Positions 32,049 to 34,189 of a DNA stretch of 34,189 bases are shown in pieces; within the stretch, counting starts at the first letter, position 1; the number at the start of each line of letters is the position of its first letter. Where the stretch lies: the NCBI GenBank assembly GCA_026706565.1, contig JAPOYM010000105.1:1-34189 (forward strand). The letters are read 5' to 3'. Source of the DNA: a bacterium. Lineage in GTDB: Bacteria; Actinomycetota; Acidimicrobiia; Acidimicrobiales; CATQHL01. The translations under genes were made by a program, and so were the position numbers. The notes beneath the pieces were generated by a model that saw only the letters and a list, made by a program, of their open reading frames with translations, had not been told where the DNA came from and made no database searches.

Positions 32049-32062
32049 CGAACAGTTGTTCT
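32049..32062. promoter_or_regulatory. LexA (SOS) box upstream of lhr
   Basis: CGAAC-AGTT-GTTCT matches the Gram-positive/actinobacterial SOS box CGAAC-N4-GTTCG at all but the last base, with both inner half-sites GAAC and GTTC intact. It ends 29 bases before the lhr GTG, a position where LexA would block transcription. Mycobacterial lhr genes are known to be DNA-damage inducible, and lexA itself is in this window. Confidence 0.6.
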
Positions 32063-32091
32063 GAGTCGAATCCTGGGAGCCGCGAGCCGCC

Positions 32092-34189
32092 GTGACCGCC
32101 GTCGACGCCGATACGCTCCGCCGCAGCGCCCCCGCCGGCGTGCTGGACGGCTTCCATCCGGCTGTGCGGGCCTGGTTCTGCGGGCGCTTCGCCGGCGGAC
32201 CGACCGCCGCGCAGGCCGGCGCCTGGCCGGCGATCGGCTCCGGGGCCGACACGCTGGTGAGCGCGCCGACCGGGTCAGGCAAGACCCTGTCGGCGTTCCT
32301 AGTGGCCATCGACGCCCTCTGGGGCGCCCACGAGCGGGGCGAGCAGGTGGCCGGGCGGACGCAGGTGGTGTACGTCTCGCCGCTGAAAGCCCTGGCCACC
32401 GACATCGCCGAGAACCTCACCGGCCCGCTCGCCGAGATCGAGCGAATCGGTCGGGACATGGGCCTCGAACCTCCGCCGCTGCGGGTGGCCGTGCGCTCGG
32501 GCGACACCACGGCGTCGGCGCGGGCGTCGATGCTGCGCAACCCGCCGAACTTCGTCGTCACGACCCCCGAGTCGCTGTACCTGCTGCTGACGGCGGCGCG
32601 CAGCCGGGAGATGCTGCGGACCGCCCGCTGGGTGATCGTGGACGAGGTCCACGCGGTGGCCCGCGACAAGCGCGGCTCGCACCTGGCCCTCAGCCTCGAG
32701 CGGCTAGAGCACATCTGCGAGCAGCGGCCGCTGCGCATCGGCCTGTCGGCCACCCAGCGCCCGATCAAGGTCATCGAGCGGCTGCTGGTCGGCGCCGGCG
32801 GCGCGGGCTCTGCGCCGGTCGTCGTGGACGTGGGGCACCGCCGGGAGTTGGACTTGGCGCTGGAGCTGCCGCCCAGCGAACTAGAGGCTGTCGCCCCCGC
32901 CGAACAGACCGCGGAGATCTTGGACCGCATCGCGGAGCTGATCGAGGCCCATCGGACGACGCTGGTGTTCGTCAACACACGCCGCGAGGCCGAGCGCATC
33001 GCCCACCTGCTGGCCGAGCGGCTCGGCGAGGCCGAGGTGGCCTCCCATCACGGCTCGCTGTCGAAGGAGCGCCGCCTGCGGGTAGAGACGCGCCTGCGGG
33101 CCGGCGACCTGCGCGCCCTCGTGGCCACCGCCTCCCTCGAACTGGGCATCGACATCGGCCCGGTGGACCTGGCCTGCCAGATCGGCAGCCCCCGCAGCAT
33201 GGCGACGTTCCTGCAGCGGGTGGGCCGCTCGGGCCACTCGGTGGGCGCGGTGCCCAAGGGCCGGCTGTTCCCCACCAGCCGCGACCAGCTCGTGGAGTGC
33301 GCCGCGCTGCTGGCGGGCGTGCGGGCCGGGCGGCTCGACGCCGTGACGCCGCCCGTGGCGCCCCTCGACGTGCTGGCCCAGCAGATCACCGCCGAGTGCG
33401 CCGCCGAGCGCTGGAAGATCGACGACCTGTTCGGCCTGGTGCGGCGGGCCGCGCCCTATGCGGACCTGTCCCGGGAGGACTTCGAGGAGACGCTGCGGTT
33501 CACCAATACCGGGGTGGTCACCGGGCGGGGACGGCGCGGCGACTACGTGTACCTCGACTCGGTGGCCGGCGAGGCGGCCGGGCGGCGCGGCGCGCGCCTA
33601 GCCGCGCTGACCTCCGGCGGGGCGATCCCCGACGTAGCCGACTACCGGGTGCTGCTGGATCCGGACGACACCTTCCTGGGCACCGTGAACGAGGACTGGG
33701 CCATCGAGTCCATGGCGGGCGACGTGTTCCTGCTGGGCTCGCACTCATGGCGCATCCGGCGCGTCGAGTCGGGGGTGGTGCGCGTCGTGGACGCCGAGGG
33801 GTCGCCCCCCACGGTGCCGTTCTGGCTGGGCGAGGCGCCGGCGCGGACCGCCGAGTTGAGCGCCGAGGTGAGCGACCTGCGGGCCTCAGTGGAGGAGTTC
33901 CTCGAAGCCGACGACCCCGACGGCGCCCGGGCCGCCATTGCCCGGCGCTGCGGCGTAGGCGCCGTCGCCGCCGAGGCCGTCGTGTCGTACCTGGCCGCGG
34001 CGCGGGCCTCCCTGGGCTCGCTCCCCACTCAGCGCCGCCTCGTCATCGAGCGCTTCTTCGACGAGACCGGGGGCATGCAGCTCGTGATCCACAGCCCCTA
34101 CGGCGGGCGGCTGAACCGCGGGCTGGGATTGGCGCTGCGCAAGCGCTTCTGCCGCACCTTCGACTTCGAGCTGCAGGCCGCGGCGAACG
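32092..34189 (+). CDS. lhr: Lhr-family ATP-dependent DNA/RNA helicase (3' end outside window)
   Basis: The frame runs open from a GTG at 32092 to the end of the window, giving the first 699 residues of a protein usually near 1500. Helicase motifs are clear: Walker [10 protein letters not shown] (K64), [23 protein letters not shown], the DEVH box at 184-187, [37 protein letters not shown] and [11 protein letters not shown]. The Lhr-specific winged-helix and beta-barrel region follows, ending [32 protein letters not shown]. Lhr is a 3'-to-5' helicase that unwinds DNA and RNA:DNA hybrids and serves in DNA repair. A GGGAG lies somewhat far (13 bases) before the GTG. The SOS-type box upstream suggests LexA control. 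Confidence 0.95.
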   Translation, partial: MTAVDADTLRRSAPAGVLDGFHPAVRAWFCGRFAGGPTAAQAGAWPAIGSGADTLVSAPTGSGKTLSAFLVAIDALWGAHERGEQVAGRTQVVYVSPLKALATDIAENLTGPLAEIERIGRDMGLEPPPLRVAVRSGDTTASARASMLRNPPNFVVTTPESLYLLLTAARSREMLRTARWVIVDEVHAVARDKRGSHLALSLERLEHICEQRPLRIGLSATQRPIKVIERLLVGAGGAGSAPVVVDVGHRRELDLALELPPSELEAVAPAEQTAEILDRIAELIEAHRTTLVFVNTRREAERIAHLLAERLGEAEVASHHGSLSKERRLRVETRLRAGDLRALVATASLELGIDIGPVDLACQIGSPRSMATFLQRVGRSGHSVGAVPKGRLFPTSRDQLVECAALLAGVRAGRLDAVTPPVAPLDVLAQQITAECAAERWKIDDLFGLVRRAAPYADLSREDFEETLRFTNTGVVTGRGRRGDYVYLDSVAGEAAGRRGARLAALTSGGAIPDVADYRVLLDPDDTFLGTVNEDWAIESMAGDVFLLGSHSWRIRRVESGVVRVVDAEGSPPTVPFWLGEAPARTAELSAEVSDLRASVEEFLEADDPDGARAAIARRCGVGAVAAEAVVSYLAAARASLGSLPTQRRLVIERFFDETGGMQLVIHSPYGGRLNRGLGLALRKRFCRTFDFELQAAAN

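Overview
The window is a high-GC chromosomal segment of about 34 kb, almost entirely coding, with frequent GTG starts and many ATGA/GTGA stop-start overlaps. It looks like an actinobacterium, most likely a deep-branching rod-shaped one such as Acidimicrobiia. The reasons are the Gly-Cys-Val tRNA trio, glucosyl-3-phosphoglycerate synthase, a B12-dependent ribonucleotide reductase close to lexA, and mreBCD-mrdA-rodA running into a radical-SAM pair, rng, rplU, rpmA, obgE and proB. The lineage is inferred from gene content; no phylogeny was run.

Layout. (1) 1-662: 3' end of a flotillin-like gene, convergent with a CaCA-type Na+/Ca2+ antiporter; an 86-bp tandem duplication lies between them. (2) 802-14999, minus strand: mreB, mreC, mreD, mrdA (PBP2), rodA, two radical-SAM-family proteins, rng, rplU, rpmA, obgE, proB and the antiporter. 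Gaps are nil or tiny, so this is probably one transcript or a few overlapping ones for cell elongation, RNA processing and ribosome assembly. A good promoter candidate precedes mreB. (3) 15000-15660: tRNA-Val, tRNA-Cys and tRNA-Gly on the minus strand, separated by short tandem repeats. (4) 15660-18374, minus: lgt, a small class III nucleotide cyclase and metX, overlapping by 4 and 8 nt. (5) 18531-19409, plus: gpgS, convergent with nrdJ (19452-22226, minus). (6) 22616-24575: a RibD-C/DHFR-like reductase (plus), a small single-pass membrane protein (minus) and lexA (plus). (7) 24539-26504, minus: dapD and dapE of lysine/diaminopimelate synthesis. (8) 26592-31884, minus: a branched-chain amino acid-type ABC importer in the order livF-livG-livH-livM-livK. 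(9) 32092 to the end, plus: the first ~700 codons of an Lhr-type helicase.

How it fits together. MreBCD, PBP2 and RodA form the elongasome. RNase E/G, L21, L27 and Obg serve RNA turnover and 50S biogenesis. Lgt lipidates exported lipoproteins such as the LivK-like binding protein encoded here. DapD/DapE feed both lysine and peptidoglycan. LexA may control lhr through a near-consensus GAAC-N4-GTTC box, and may control itself and the divergent small membrane protein through two related sites.

I found no phage, IS element, CRISPR array or obviously new multi-gene system. The less ordinary signals are: several tandem repeats with a 14-bp period in intergenic DNA; two tandem duplications that copied gene 3' ends; the lexA-linked membrane protein, placed like YneA/DivS but without LysM; the SOS-type box at lhr; a 111-residue Pro/Asp/Ala linker in LivK; and a cyclase with His in place of the catalytic Arg.
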